From NCBI GenBank assembly GCA_013361525.1, contig JABFXY010000096.1:1-64000 (forward strand): a DNA stretch of 64,000 bases. Reading direction: 5' to 3'. This DNA is from Polyangiaceae bacterium (GTDB lineage Bacteria > Myxococcota_A > Polyangia > Polyangiales > Polyangiaceae). The notes beneath the pieces were generated by a model. That model did not search any database and was not told the origin of the DNA. It saw only the letters and a program-made list of their open reading frames with translations. The translations under genes were made by a program, and so were the position numbers. Of this stretch, positions 51,685-61,321 are shown one piece after another (positions within the stretch are counted from its first letter, which is position 1; each line of letters starts with the position of its first letter).

Positions 51685-52770
51685 TCAACCGATGAATTGC
51701 GGTTCGTCGGGGGCCATGAGCGCCCGCACGCGTATCGCGAGCTCCTTCATGCTCGTGGGCTTCGCGGCGATCGCGTCGACCCGACCGACGGCGTCGATCG
51801 TCGCCGCGGGCGCGCCCGAGTAGAGAAGGATGCGAACGTGCGGCGCGAGCTTGCGGATGTGATCGGCGAGCTCGAGCCCGGACATTCCCGGCATCTCGAG
51901 ATCCGTCACGACGACCGAGAAGCGCTCGGCTTGCGCCTGGATGAGCTCGAGCGCCGCCGACGCGCTCGACGCGCAGGTGATGCCCAACCCGTGCGCCGAC
52001 AACGCACGCTCCACCGCGCGCAGCAATGCCGTGTCGTCGTCGACGTACAGCACCTCGCTAGCGGCATTGTCGGCGCGGAACGACTTCCCAGCGGGGATGT
52101 GAAGGACGCCTGCGTCCGTTTCGAGATAGGAGCCGCTCGGGAGCCGATCCGTCTTCACCCAGAGCCGCAGGATGTCGGACCCGATCGGCTCTTCGTGCTT
52201 CAGGTCCATGCTGTCGGGGATACGCCCGCCATAGCCGTGATACGTCACGAGGCGTCCCCCGACCGGCATGAGCCGCAGCGTCTCTTCGACCAGCCAGACG
52301 TCGCGCCAGTACCGCTTTTTGCCCAGCTCGACCTGATCATCGAGTTGAGCCGTGGAAGCGTAGAGGTTCTCCCCGAACGGGTTGAACACGTAGAGCGCGC
52401 TGTAACCGCGCATGAGCTCGAGGCTCACCTCGGCGTGAATGAACATCGTCTGGCGCGACAGGTTCAACGACTGCGCGGCGGAGCGCGCCGCGGAGACGAG
52501 GCCATACCGGTGCTCGATCCCGACGAAGCGGGCAGGCCTCGTCGAAGCGCCGACGAGGCAGAACTTGCCGACGCCGGACCCGATGTCGAGCACCGTCTTC
52601 GCACCACCTTCCGTGAGCCAGAGCGCCGCGCGCGCCGCGACCTCGACGGGGGTCCAATAGCGCGCGGACACGCGGCGCCAAGGAACGTTGTAGACCAGGT
52701 CGAACTCATCGTCGGTAACGAGGCCCGACTGTAGTCGCGCGGACGAGAACGGAGCGACGGTGTCGTTCAC
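51685..52770 (-). CDS. Class I methyltransferase fused to a receiver domain (family B, copy B1)
   Basis: 361 aa with a GTG start that overlaps the SulP stop. Residues 1-215 are a SAM-dependent methyltransferase: motif I VLDIGSGVGKFCLVGA near 60, acidic end of strand 2 FVGIEHRYGLVSAAR near 80, MFIHAEVSLELMRGYSALYVFNPFGENLY near 115-140 (two motifs), and RLVTYHGYGGRIPDSMDL near 180. The GSGVG/GIE pattern recalls DOT1-like enzymes. Residues ~238-355 are a receiver domain: VLYVDDDTALLRAVERAL, phosphorylatable Asp in VVVTDLEMPGMSG, and the late Lys in IAAKPTS. The other two copies lack the receiver. Target unknown. Confidence 0.88.
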   Translation of the reverse strand: MNDTVAPFSSARLQSGLVTDDEFDLVYNVPWRRVSARYWTPVEVAARAALWLTEGGAKTVLDIGSGVGKFCLVGASTRPARFVGIEHRYGLVSAARSAAQSLNLSRQTMFIHAEVSLELMRGYSALYVFNPFGENLYASTAQLDDQVELGKKRYWRDVWLVEETLRLMPVGGRLVTYHGYGGRIPDSMDLKHEEPIGSDILRLWVKTDRLPSGSYLETDAGVLHIPAGKSFRADNAASEVLYVDDDTALLRAVERALSAHGLGITCASSASAALELIQAQAERFSVVVTDLEMPGMSGLELADHIRKLAPHVRILLYSGAPAATIDAVGRVDAIAAKPTSMKELAIRVRALMAPDEPQFIG

Positions 52771-54629
52771 GGCACCTCCGCGATGGGTGTGCGCGTCGCG
52801 CTGTTGATCGTCGGCTCGCCGACGATCTCGTCGGCGAGGACGATCGCGGCCTCGATCGTGGGCGTGACATGGACGCCTCTGTATCGATTGTCCAAGTTCG
52901 CTTTCTTCCAGATGGTCGAGGGCTGTGGGAGCGGGCCGGCGAGGATGACGCGCTTGTGGAAAGCGACCAGACGCGCGATCGCGTTCTCCAAAGCCACGAG
53001 TCCGGTGCTGTCGATGACGGAGACCTTCCCGAGGTTGAGGACCATCACCGTGAACGTGTCGCCGCGGATCGCGTGTATGGCGCTCACGGCGTTTTGTGCC
53101 GCGCCGAAGAACAGCGGGCCGTTGATCTCGTAGAGGGCGACGCCCTTGGGCAGGTGGAACCCCGACAGCTCAGAGTGCGAATCGAGGACTGCACGGCTCT
53201 GCGTCATCTCCGCCATTCGGCGCATGAAGAGGACCGCCGCCGTGAGGACGCCGAGCGTCACCGCGACAACCATGTCGAACACGACCGTCAACCCGAAGCA
53301 CGCCAAGAGGACGAACACATCGCTCTTCGGCGCGACGCGGATGACGTGCGTGAAGCTCCGCACCTCCGACATGTTCCAGGCGACGAGCAGGAGCAATGCA
53401 GCGAGCGAGGCCATCGGTACGAACGCGACGAGGCGCGCGAGCGCGATCATCGACACGAGGATCACCAATGCATGAATGACCGCCGCGATGGGCGAGCGAG
53501 CGCCGGCCCTGACGTTCGTGGCCGTTCGCGCGAGCGCGCCGGTCGCAGCGATCCCGCCGAAGAACGGCGCCACGATGTTTCCGATGCCGAGCCCCACGAG
53601 CTCGGCGTCCGGATCGTGTCGCGTACCCGTCATCCCGTCCGCGATGACACCGGAGAGGAGCGACTCGATGGCGCCGAGGAGGGCAATCGCGAACGCCGCG
53701 GGGAACAGCTCGCGCATCAGCCCCAGGCTCAAGTCTCCGCGCCACGGGAACGCGGGTACCGGCAATACAGGGGGAATTCCTGCGATGTCGACGCCGTCGA
53801 CCACGGTGTGAAAGCGCGTGCCGATCGTCGCGATGTGGAGCTGCGGAAATGCGAGCCCCGCCACGGCGACGACCGCGGCGACCGCGGAGATCGCGATCAG
53901 AGGCGCGGGCACCTTCTTCGTCAGCTTCGGGATCGTGAGCAGCAGCGTAAGCGTGAGGGCTGCGACGCCGAGCTCGGCCGGCTGGAGGGTCGCGCGCGCC
54001 GACCACATCGCGGCCACTTTGTCCGTGAAGTGTTCCGGCATCGACGGGACCTGAAGGCCGAGCGCGTCTTTGATCTGAAGCGTCGCGATGACGGTTGCGA
54101 TGCCCGTCGTGAAGCCGGTCGTGACCGGATGGGGGATGTATTGAATGAGCCGGCCGAGGCGCGCCGCGCCCATCGCGACGAGGATGAGCCCTGCCATGAA
54201 TCCAGCCGTCAAGAGCCCGGCGAGGCCGTACTTCGTGACGATCGGCGCGAGGATGACGACGAACGCGGCCGTCGGGCCCGTGACCTGAAACCGGCAACCG
54301 CCGAAGATCGCGACCAGCGCGCCCGCGAAGATGGCCGTGTAGAGCCCGTGCTGCGGAGCGGCGCCGACGGCGATCGCGAGCGCCATCGACAGGGGGAGCG
54401 CCACGATGCCCACGACGAGGCCGGCGAGCGCGTCGGTGCGGAGGTCCGCGAGGCGGTAGCCCTCGGCGAACGTTTGCCGCACCGCGGTCGCGATCGGCAA
54501 GTCGGTGCGCTTCCTCCTCCCGGGCAGGCGCGCGCTGAGGGGCGCGCCGTCGCTGACGGAATATCGGCTCGAATCGGGGGGGCGCGGAATCGCGCGTGGT
54601 GGAGTTGGGGCCTTCGTGGCCATGGTCAT
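52767..54629 (-). CDS. SulP-family anion transporter with STAS domain
   Basis: 620 aa from ATG 54629, which overlaps the preceding stop as ATGA. Typical SulP core: DALAGLVVGIVALPLSMALAIAVG near residue 70, FGGCRFQVTGPTAAFVVILAP, GFTTGIATVIATLQIKD, and about twelve membrane helices, then a STAS domain (GVALYEINGPLFFGAA, KVSVIDSTGLVALENAIARL) at ~465-590. Transports sulfate, bicarbonate or another anion; not resolvable. Coupled between a stand-alone receiver and the methyltransferase-receiver protein, so it is likely regulated or modulated by phosphorelay. Confidence 0.92.
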   Translation of the reverse strand: MTMATKAPTPPRAIPRPPDSSRYSVSDGAPLSARLPGRRKRTDLPIATAVRQTFAEGYRLADLRTDALAGLVVGIVALPLSMALAIAVGAAPQHGLYTAIFAGALVAIFGGCRFQVTGPTAAFVVILAPIVTKYGLAGLLTAGFMAGLILVAMGAARLGRLIQYIPHPVTTGFTTGIATVIATLQIKDALGLQVPSMPEHFTDKVAAMWSARATLQPAELGVAALTLTLLLTIPKLTKKVPAPLIAISAVAAVVAVAGLAFPQLHIATIGTRFHTVVDGVDIAGIPPVLPVPAFPWRGDLSLGLMRELFPAAFAIALLGAIESLLSGVIADGMTGTRHDPDAELVGLGIGNIVAPFFGGIAATGALARTATNVRAGARSPIAAVIHALVILVSMIALARLVAFVPMASLAALLLLVAWNMSEVRSFTHVIRVAPKSDVFVLLACFGLTVVFDMVVAVTLGVLTAAVLFMRRMAEMTQSRAVLDSHSELSGFHLPKGVALYEINGPLFFGAAQNAVSAIHAIRGDTFTVMVLNLGKVSVIDSTGLVALENAIARLVAFHKRVILAGPLPQPSTIWKKANLDNRYRGVHVTPTIEAAIVLADEIVGEPTINSATRTPIAEVP

Positions 54630-55027
54630 GCCTTCAATCGATTGCGAATGGTGTCGAGGATCATCGAGCCCCATGCGGGCTTCGGAATCACGACCGGCGC
54701 GGGCCGGTCTCCGGCGTCTGCGCGAATCAGCGCGTCGAAACGACGCGGTTCACCGCTGACGATCAGGGGCAGCACATCGCCGCGGCTCTTCAAGATCCGC
54801 GCAACGAGCGCCAGGACCGCGTCGCCGTCGAAATCGTCGGCGAAGAGCACGACGGCAGCGACGCTCTCCGCCGTCAGCGCGGCGCTGTCGAGCTCACGTG
54901 TTCCGCGCACGCGCAGGCCTGCCGCGCTCAAGTAGGATTGGAGGCCGTCGAGCGTCTCGGGACTATCCGACGCGATGACGATCTCGGGGGTGGATTTGGG
55001 GGGGCGGCCTGCGCTTGGGCGCGGCAT
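54626..55027 (-). CDS. Stand-alone divergent receiver (CheY-like) protein
   Basis: 133 aa, receiver fold only. EIVIASDSPETLDGLQSYLS is strand 1 with one acidic residue kept; AAVVLFADDFDGDAVLAL carries the probable phospho-Asp; PLIVSGEP is strand 4 and the invariant lysine is in APVVIPKPAWG. No output domain. First gene of the operon receiver-SulP-B1-A1. Opposite strand, 178 bp away, is the sigma-54 activator, and box copy 1 lies in between. Start has no strong ribosome site; ATG 55027 is used as the only reasonable start. Confidence 0.75.
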   Translation of the reverse strand: MPRPSAGRPPKSTPEIVIASDSPETLDGLQSYLSAAGLRVRGTRELDSAALTAESVAAVVLFADDFDGDAVLALVARILKSRGDVLPLIVSGEPRRFDALIRADAGDRPAPVVIPKPAWGSMILDTIRNRLKA

Positions 55028-55176
55028 CGAGCCAGCCCAATCGCAATGCTCGTGCCGGACGCGATTCGGCCCGTATCCTCCGGCGCGTCAGGTGGCTGGC
55101 GTCACATCCAGAGCCGAGCGCTGGCGTTAGCGGAGAAAGCGGCACATAGTGCACCCACCGTGGGGCGCAAAACACA

Positions 55177-55190
55177 ACAAATTGACGTAG
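55177..55190 (-). promoter_or_regulatory. Conserved module box, copy 1
   Basis: On the minus strand CTACGTCAATTTGT, 149 bp before the receiver-SulP-B1-A1 operon. Identical at 13 of 14 positions to copies at 58264-58277 and 59212-59225. Same orientation relative to the downstream module in all three. Confidence 0.6.
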
Positions 55191-55204
55191 TATTAGAGCC
55201 GGTC

Positions 55205-56146
<942 letters not shown>

Positions 56147-56190
56147 CGCGCGTTGGCGCCTCTTACCTCGGCGCGCAAGTTGGCGGCGCC

Positions 56191-56250
56191 GTGGTTCGGT
56201 TCTGGATCGCGGGCCACTCTGCCGTGGCCGGCGGTTACCTCAACGACGGC
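56191..56250 (+). pseudogene. N-terminal scrap of a family-A gene
   Basis: After GTG 56191 the frame reads VRFWIAGHSAVAGG, matching the invariant start of family A (PRYWIAGHS and TRYWIEGRP). Similarity stops after about 20 codons, and the 3' end of the sigma-like gene on the other strand overlaps the scrap. It indicates that a family-A gene once followed the sigma-54 activator. Confidence 0.6.
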
Positions 56251-56945
56251 CGTTCTGGTCCCTTCAAGGCCCTCGCGAGCTCCGTCGCGACACGCAGGCT
56301 CAACCGCCTGAGCTCCGGCTCGGACAGCACGAGCGCCTCGATGACCTCGTTCGTTGATCGCCGCTCCTCGTATCGAACGCGAAAATATGCGGGTTTCGGC
56401 TCGAGCAGCGAGCGAGCAGCCCGCCGTAGAATGGCGATGCTCCGCTCCAGGCGTTGTTGGTCCTCTTGGTCGTCCTGCTCGGGTTGATGATCGCGGAGCA
56501 AGTCATCGGCGAGCAGATGTACGGCGCGAATCTCGAGGCTCGCGACGAGCGCTGCGCGATCGCGTGAGGGCCCTCCCACGACCGGAGCGTCTGTCTCCAT
56601 CGCGGCTGAGCGTGGCATTCCCTCATCAACCTCGATGTCGGCTAGAGGCCAGGGGTCGGGAGCGACCGACGCATGTTCGCCGGTGGCAAGCTGCGCTCGC
56701 GCGGCCGAGTGGATCTCTCGCCGGAGCGCCGCGAACGCATAGGGCTCCACCGGGCCGCGCTCCGCTCGATATTCCTTCGCCGCCGCCACCGCGGCGAATC
56801 GTCCCGCGTTGAGGAGCTCGTCGGCCTTCAGCGAGGGCCACCGAAGGAGCACCTGTTCGACGAGCGACTCGACCATCGGCAGCAACGAAGCACACAAAAT
56901 CTGCTCTTCTGCCGAGACCTTCTCCGCGACGGCGTAGGACCTCAC
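56235..56945 (-). CDS. Sigma-70-family-like protein
   Basis: 236 aa. The N-terminal half resembles sigma region 2: EQILCASLLPMVESLVEQVL, LLNAGRFAAVAAAKEYRAERG (the ALExYD/RFxxYA helix), and VEPYAFAALRREIHSAARAQL. The middle is an acidic linker, and the C-terminal part (SIAILRRAARSLLEPKPAYFRVRYEERRSTNEVI, two motifs) resembles region 4 with ELRRLSLRVATELARAL as an HTH-like end. It begins with GTG overlapping the small family-C gene. It may be an atypical sigma factor or an anti-/co-regulator; DNA-binding residues look degenerate. Confidence 0.65.
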   Translation of the reverse strand: MRSYAVAEKVSAEEQILCASLLPMVESLVEQVLLRWPSLKADELLNAGRFAAVAAAKEYRAERGPVEPYAFAALRREIHSAARAQLATGEHASVAPDPWPLADIEVDEGMPRSAAMETDAPVVGGPSRDRAALVASLEIRAVHLLADDLLRDHQPEQDDQEDQQRLERSIAILRRAARSLLEPKPAYFRVRYEERRSTNEVIEALVLSEPELRRLSLRVATELARALKGPERPSLR

Positions 56946-57259
56946 GTGTGACCTGTCGTTTCGTCGGTCGCGTCGATGTCGGGATTCGTGTCCTGCGTAC
57001 CCGAGTCGTGAGCGCAGCTGTCGAGCAGTCGGGCGAGCTTCGCGCGACCATAGGAGGTGCAGAGCAGCTCGTCGATCATGAACTCCCTTACATCGCGAAG
57101 CGCGCGCCTCGGCACCGTGCGCTGATAGGCCTGTAGCGCCTCGTCGACCAGAGACGCGGCGAGCGCCCGTTGGGCGTCCGTCGGGGCGGTCACGGGTTGC
57201 ACCGCGTCATGATGAACATTGAAACCACCAACCATCGGGTGAAGAGTAATCGTGCACAT
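56942..57259 (-). CDS. Small protein, family C (paralogue of 47478-47660)
   Basis: 105 aa. Core LVDEALQAYQRTVPRRAL, then REFMIDELLCTSYGRAKLARL, shared with the 60-aa protein. An Asp/Thr-rich tail (TQDTNPDIDATDETTG) follows. Stop overlaps the sigma-like start (GTGA), so the two are co-translated. It could be a partner of the sigma-like protein (inference). Lies 40 bp after family-B copy B2. Confidence 0.6.
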   Translation of the reverse strand: MCTITLHPMVGGFNVHHDAVQPVTAPTDAQRALAASLVDEALQAYQRTVPRRALRDVREFMIDELLCTSYGRAKLARLLDSCAHDSGTQDTNPDIDATDETTGHT

Positions 57260-57299
57260 AGGCGAGCTTCGCTACATCGGAGATAGGCAGCGCAAGCTG

Positions 57300-58031
57300 T
57301 CATCGAAGGTTGCTTCCGAACTGCAGGACCCGCGCGGAGCAACCGCGCGCGCTTGGGACATGGACGACGCCGCCGTCCGTCTCGAGATACGCCCCCGTCG
57401 GCGGACGGTCGGCTTTTACCCAGAGCCGGAGCGTGTCGGTGCCGATGGGCTGCTCCCGCCTCAAGTCCATGTTGTCGGGGATACGTCCGCCGTATCCGTG
57501 ATACGTGACGATCCGCCCTCCACGAGGCAAACATCGAAGCGTCTGTTCGACGAGCGACACGTCCCGCCAATATCGCTTCTCGGTCAGCTCGACATGGTCA
57601 TCGAGGTGAGCCAGGTGTGAGTATAGGTTCTCGGCGAATGGATTGAAGACGTAGATCGCGCTGTATCCGCGCATCCGGGGAAGACTCGCCTGCGCGTGAA
57701 GAAAACTCGTTCGCCGGTGTACGTTCAGCTGTCGCGCGGCGGTGCGCGCGGCCGTGATCAGGCTATGGCGGTGTTCGATCCCCACGAACCTTGCCGGCGT
57801 GAGCGAGGCTCCGATGATGCACAACTTGCCGACGCCGGAGCCGACGTCGAGGACGGTCTTCGCACCGCCTTCCGTCAGCCAAATCGCGGCCAGGGACGCG
57901 ACGCGGACCGGGGTCCAGAATCGCGCGGAGACTTCGCGCCACGGATCCCGGTAGACGCTGTCGAACTCCTCGTCTGTCAGGCGGCCTGATCGCAGGCGGG
58001 CGAGGGGGGCGGCGACGGCATGGCGGTTCAC
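57300..58031 (-). CDS. Class I methyltransferase, family B copy B2
   Basis: 243 aa from GTG 58031 (GTG-AAC as in copy B1). Motif I VLDVGSGVGKLCIIGA, FVGIEHRHSLITAART, RGYSAIYVFNPFAENLYSHL and RIVTYHGYGGRIPDNMDLR are conserved, but this copy has lost the receiver domain of B1 and the last residues are a short divergent tail (ARGCSARVLQFGSNLR). No family-A gene follows; a family-C gene and a sigma-like gene do. Box copy 2 is 232 bp upstream. Substrate unknown. Confidence 0.85.
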   Translation of the reverse strand: MNRHAVAAPLARLRSGRLTDEEFDSVYRDPWREVSARFWTPVRVASLAAIWLTEGGAKTVLDVGSGVGKLCIIGASLTPARFVGIEHRHSLITAARTAARQLNVHRRTSFLHAQASLPRMRGYSAIYVFNPFAENLYSHLAHLDDHVELTEKRYWRDVSLVEQTLRCLPRGGRIVTYHGYGGRIPDNMDLRREQPIGTDTLRLWVKADRPPTGAYLETDGGVVHVPSARGCSARVLQFGSNLR

Positions 58032-58263
58032 GGTGCCCCGACGCCGACTGGCTGCAGAAAGGGATGGTTGACAATGATTGCGAAGGCGTGGCGGGTGGCG
58101 CGCATTTGGCGTGAAGTACGGCGTCCTTGGCAACTGTCGTGCCGCACCATGTTTCGCGCGCGGATCCCAGGCTCCGCGCTTGGCGCCGGACACAAACGCG
58201 AGACCGCGATGCCTTTCCGGATCATGTGCCGCAATAGGCTAAGGCGTTGATGCGGTAAATGCG

Positions 58264-58277
58264 ACAATTTGACGTAG
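58264..58277 (-). promoter_or_regulatory. Conserved module box, copy 2
   Basis: On the minus strand CTACGTCAAATTGT, 232 bp before the start of copy B2. A second conserved element, TATTGCGGCACAT (58224-58236 on the minus strand), lies about 30 bp further toward the gene and has a counterpart at the third locus. Confidence 0.6.
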
Positions 58278-58409
58278 CTATTGCGCCTCGTCGTTCGCGA
58301 GATCGACGACCAGCGATCTGGCGCTCCGGCGCGACCTGGGGCTCGGGTTGCCGACCGAGTGTCACCATTCGCGGATAGCGTCACGTGGGGAGGCTCGCGC
58401 CGGCGCAGC

Positions 58410-58838
58410 TCATCGCGCCTTGTCTCGAGCGCGGCGACTCGCCTCGGTCTCTGAAGTTTCCACATCGCTGGGCGGGTCTGCCGACCTGAGTCGTTGTCGC
58501 ACCGCACGGATCTCGGCGGCCGAAAGCTCCTCACCGTCCCACGTGCTCGCGCGGAAGCGGTAACCGCGCTGCGCGTCGAGCTGAATCGCGTACGCCTCCC
58601 CGCCGCTCGCGTGGTGCGCGCATAGCTCGAGCAAGCAGGCGGCGTTTTCGAAGCAGCGCACGGGCCCAGCGCCGGTCCACATGACCTTGAGCGCGCTCTC
58701 CCCCCACACGAGATTGTGGTCGAGGATGTTGTCTCGCCCCTGCTGGAAGCCCTCTTCGTCGAGGACGTGCTGCAAACGCACGCGGGCCGCGGGATCGCGG
58801 AATGACAAGGCGGCCCAGAAGAACATCTCCGCTGACAT
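58410..58838 (-). CDS. Hypothetical protein
   Basis: 142 aa. Predicted soluble, with helix-rich N-terminus (PAARVRLQHVLDEEGFQQGRD), a central WGESALKVMWTG and FENAACLLELCAHHASGG, strands GEAYAIQLDAQRGYRFRAST and an acidic Arg-rich end. No family recognised. It lies between copies B2 and B3 of the methyltransferase and is not coupled to either. Spacing suggests it is an independent gene. Confidence 0.6.
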   Translation of the reverse strand: MSAEMFFWAALSFRDPAARVRLQHVLDEEGFQQGRDNILDHNLVWGESALKVMWTGAGPVRCFENAACLLELCAHHASGGEAYAIQLDAQRGYRFRASTWDGEELSAAEIRAVRQRLRSADPPSDVETSETEASRRARDKAR

Positions 58839-59211
58839 GATCGATATCTACCCTAGCGCCGCCGAGCGTGCGAGCGTCGACCCTTTACTTCGCTATGGCA
58901 GAATGACGCAAACACGCGGTGCGACTCGGCATTGTGGAATCGCGCATCGAGCGCACACCCGACGGCCGCATGCCGACGCAAGCAAGCTTTGATAACCAGA
59001 TAGCCATCCTCAAAGCGCTGGCACGCTGATGCCGAGACCATCAGACGTGTCGCACCGCAAACCTCATATGCCGATCGCGGGCGCCTACGCTATGCGACGC
59101 ATACGCTGCACTGCGTACCAAACGGCCGTCACGGTGGAGCTTGCAACGGAGCCGCGTGAACGGCGCGCGTCGGTGGCTCCGCCAACCGACGGACGACCCG
59201 TCGAGGATTTA
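58839..59211. other. Non-coding stretch left of box copy 3
   Basis: About 370 bp with only a short minus-strand frame (62 codons) and the beginning of a plus-strand frame (from 59029) that runs into the methyltransferase without a ribosome site. Nothing further is recognised. Confidence 0.5.
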
Positions 59212-59225
59212 CTACGTCAAGTTGT
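59212..59225 (+). promoter_or_regulatory. Conserved module box, copy 3
   Basis: CTACGTCAAGTTGT, 229 bp before the start of copy B3, almost the same distance as at copy B2. A second element TCTGCCGCCACAT (59252-59264) follows at the position equivalent to that at copy 2. Confidence 0.6.
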
Positions 59226-59454
59226 CATATTTGAGCAGGCCAGAGATTCGATCTGCCGCCACATCGGTGCATTCGGCGCAGTAGCGGAAACCGGCGAGCG
59301 CCCACGGTGCTCGCTCAAGCCCGATTGCCCTTCTCCCTACGCGCGGCACGACGGTTGCAGCCGCGGCGCGCGTGCGTCCCACGACCCGCCTATCGCGACA
59401 AACCACGCCAACCCCGGACGGTCCAACCAAAGGCGCGCGGGAGGCCGACGCCGG

Positions 59455-60177
59455 GTGGCTGCGTTGACCGCGGTGGACGTCGAGGTGTCGGCGGCGCGAC
59501 TCCGATCAGGCGAGGTCAGCGACGGCGAATTCGATGCGTTGTACGCCACGACCTGGCAGGACGTCTCGGCGCGGTATTGGACACCGGTCGACGTCGCGAC
59601 GATCGCGGCACGCTGGCTTACGGAGGCCGGCGCAAAGAGGGTTCTCGACGTCGGATCCGGGGTCGGAAAGGTGTGCCTCATCGGCGCGGCGATCACCAAA
59701 GCCACCTTCGTCGGCATCGAGCAGCGGTTCGCACTCGTGATGGCCGCCCGCGCCGCGGCCCAGGTTCTGAACGTCGAGCGCCGTACGATGTTCATTCACG
59801 CGGAGGCGAGCATCTCGCTCATGCGCGGATACAGCGCCCTCTACCTATTCAACCCCTTTGGCGAAAACCTCTATTCGACGGCGGGTCAGCTGGACCAGCG
59901 TGTCACGCTGGGCAAGGAGCGCTATTGCCAAGACCTCTCGCTCGTCGAGGAGGTCCTCCGATTGATGCCTCCAGGCGGACGTGTCGTTACCTATCACGGG
60001 TTTGGTGGCCGCCTCCCAGACAACATGGATATCGCGCGGGAGGAGCCCATCGGTTCGGACGTCTTACGTCTCTGGATCAAGACGGAACGGGCCGCAGCGG
60101 GCAACTTCATCGAAACCGACGGTGGCCTCGTCCACCTTCCCGCGAACCTGCTCGAGCGAACTGCGGGCGGGCACTGA
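59455..60177 (+). CDS. Class I methyltransferase, family B copy B3
   Basis: 240 aa from GTG 59455, which follows GGGAGG by about 10 nt; the frame is open back to 59029 but that part does not match the family. Motif I VLDVGSGVGKVCLIGA near residue 62, FVGIEQRFALVMAAR, TMFIHAEASISLMRGYSALY, LFNPFGENLYSTAGQLDQ and RVVTYHGFGGRLPDNMDI. No receiver domain. Followed 52 bp later by family-A copy A2 on the same strand, repeating the order seen for B1-A1. Substrate unknown. Confidence 0.88.
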   Translation: MAALTAVDVEVSAARLRSGEVSDGEFDALYATTWQDVSARYWTPVDVATIAARWLTEAGAKRVLDVGSGVGKVCLIGAAITKATFVGIEQRFALVMAARAAAQVLNVERRTMFIHAEASISLMRGYSALYLFNPFGENLYSTAGQLDQRVTLGKERYCQDLSLVEEVLRLMPPGGRVVTYHGFGGRLPDNMDIAREEPIGSDVLRLWIKTERAAAGNFIETDGGLVHLPANLLERTAGGH

Positions 60178-60229
60178 CCCTTCAATGAATCAGGATTCAT
60201 CCGCAGAGCCGGCCCGAGGAGTCACGCCG

Positions 60230-61321
60230 ATGTCGACCGTCCAAACCCGCTATTGGATCGAGGGACGTCCGAGCCTGCTCCGCGCTGGTGACGTGGTCGT
60301 TCCGCGGCCTGGCCTGGCTTCCTCTACACACCTGGTCGCAGGGTTCGGCCGCTCCGCAATTGCTAGGGATGCGTGGCCGCCAAAAATTTTTGAGTTGCGC
60401 GCGGCAGCCGGCAAACGCCAGGACGGCTCGACTGAGGCTGTGCAGCTCGCGCGCGAGCTCGACACGGAAGACGCATTCGGGGGTCGAGCTTCGGAGATCA
60501 GCGGATTCATACGAGACCTGAGCGCCGGAAGGTGGGTGTCGGCGCGCGACGGCGGGGCGTGGCAGTCGCAGGTCGTGGCCATGTTCGCCGAGCACGTTCG
60601 CCGCCTCTCCGAGTCTCATCCGCTTCCATGGCGGATGCAGCTCGGTCGCATAGCGAGCTTCAAGGCGCTGGCTAAATGGGCTCACCGCACGCCAGTTCCT
60701 TCGCCGTATTTGGAGGCTCGCGGCAAAGAGCTGAGCGGTGCCATGACGTCTGCGGCGCCGGATCGGCTGGCAGGCGCCCATGCTTTGGCGTTCATCGCGA
60801 CGTTCGAGCTCATCCGCGCCGTCGGAGCCGAGCTCTTCCGCGTAGCCGCGACCGACTCCGCGGGGGGACTTCCGCTCGCGCTCGGGCCAGGACGAGGCGG
60901 AAAGCCGATCAGGCTGGCGACGGGCATCTTCGAATACCTCGGTCCGGTGGCCGACGAAGTTCCAGAGCGGGCGCTCGACGCGTTCGTCATGGCATCGCCG
61001 AGCGACGACCTCCTGGCCGCGGCGCTCAAGGTGTTTTGGCAAACGATCGGCAGACGGGTCGTCGAGCGGTTGGCGCATGCACCAACGGACGTTGCCGACC
61101 TATGCAACGTCGTCTGCCAGCAAGCCCTCATGGGTTGGACGCTCCTCATGCGTGACGGGCTCATCCCGACCTTAGCGGCGTACGCGGGCACGTTGACCCT
61201 CATGCCCTCGCACAAGCTGAACGCATTCGAGCCGCTGCTCGAGATGGCACGCCTCGGTGCGGTCCCTCTCGGCACGACCGCGCCGGACAAGCTGGTCGTT
61301 TTCACCAGAGCACTGAGCTGA
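60230..61321 (+). CDS. Family A protein of unknown function, copy A2
   Basis: 363 aa from ATG 60230 (GAGGAG 9 nt upstream). Shares with A1 the start TRYWIEGRPSLLRAGD, the WPPKIFEL motif near 55, SPYLEARGKELSG, DRLAGAHALAFIATFELIRAVGAELFRVA (two motifs), SDDLLAAALKVFWQTIG and the end LGAVPLGTTAP plus VFTRALS. Alpha-helical, no membrane span or known domain. Follows B3 closely. Together with the remnants this defines a small paralogous family tied to family-B methyltransferases. Confidence 0.86.
   Translation: MSTVQTRYWIEGRPSLLRAGDVVVPRPGLASSTHLVAGFGRSAIARDAWPPKIFELRAAAGKRQDGSTEAVQLARELDTEDAFGGRASEISGFIRDLSAGRWVSARDGGAWQSQVVAMFAEHVRRLSESHPLPWRMQLGRIASFKALAKWAHRTPVPSPYLEARGKELSGAMTSAAPDRLAGAHALAFIATFELIRAVGAELFRVAATDSAGGLPLALGPGRGGKPIRLATGIFEYLGPVADEVPERALDAFVMASPSDDLLAAALKVFWQTIGRRVVERLAHAPTDVADLCNVVCQQALMGWTLLMRDGLIPTLAAYAGTLTLMPSHKLNAFEPLLEMARLGAVPLGTTAPDKLVVFTRALS

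Noticed and set aside
51625..52734. 369-codon plus-strand frame opposite the B1 methyltransferase
   Set aside because: Arg/Glu/Asp-rich antisense shadow; the minus-strand frame has clear methyltransferase and receiver motifs.
52869..54935. 688-codon plus-strand frame opposite SulP
   Set aside because: Arg/Asp-rich antisense shadow in GC-rich DNA.
59029..59454. N-terminal extension of the B3 methyltransferase
   Set aside because: The extension crosses the conserved box, has no similarity to the start of B1 or B2, and lacks a ribosome site; the GTG at 59455 aligns with the family start.
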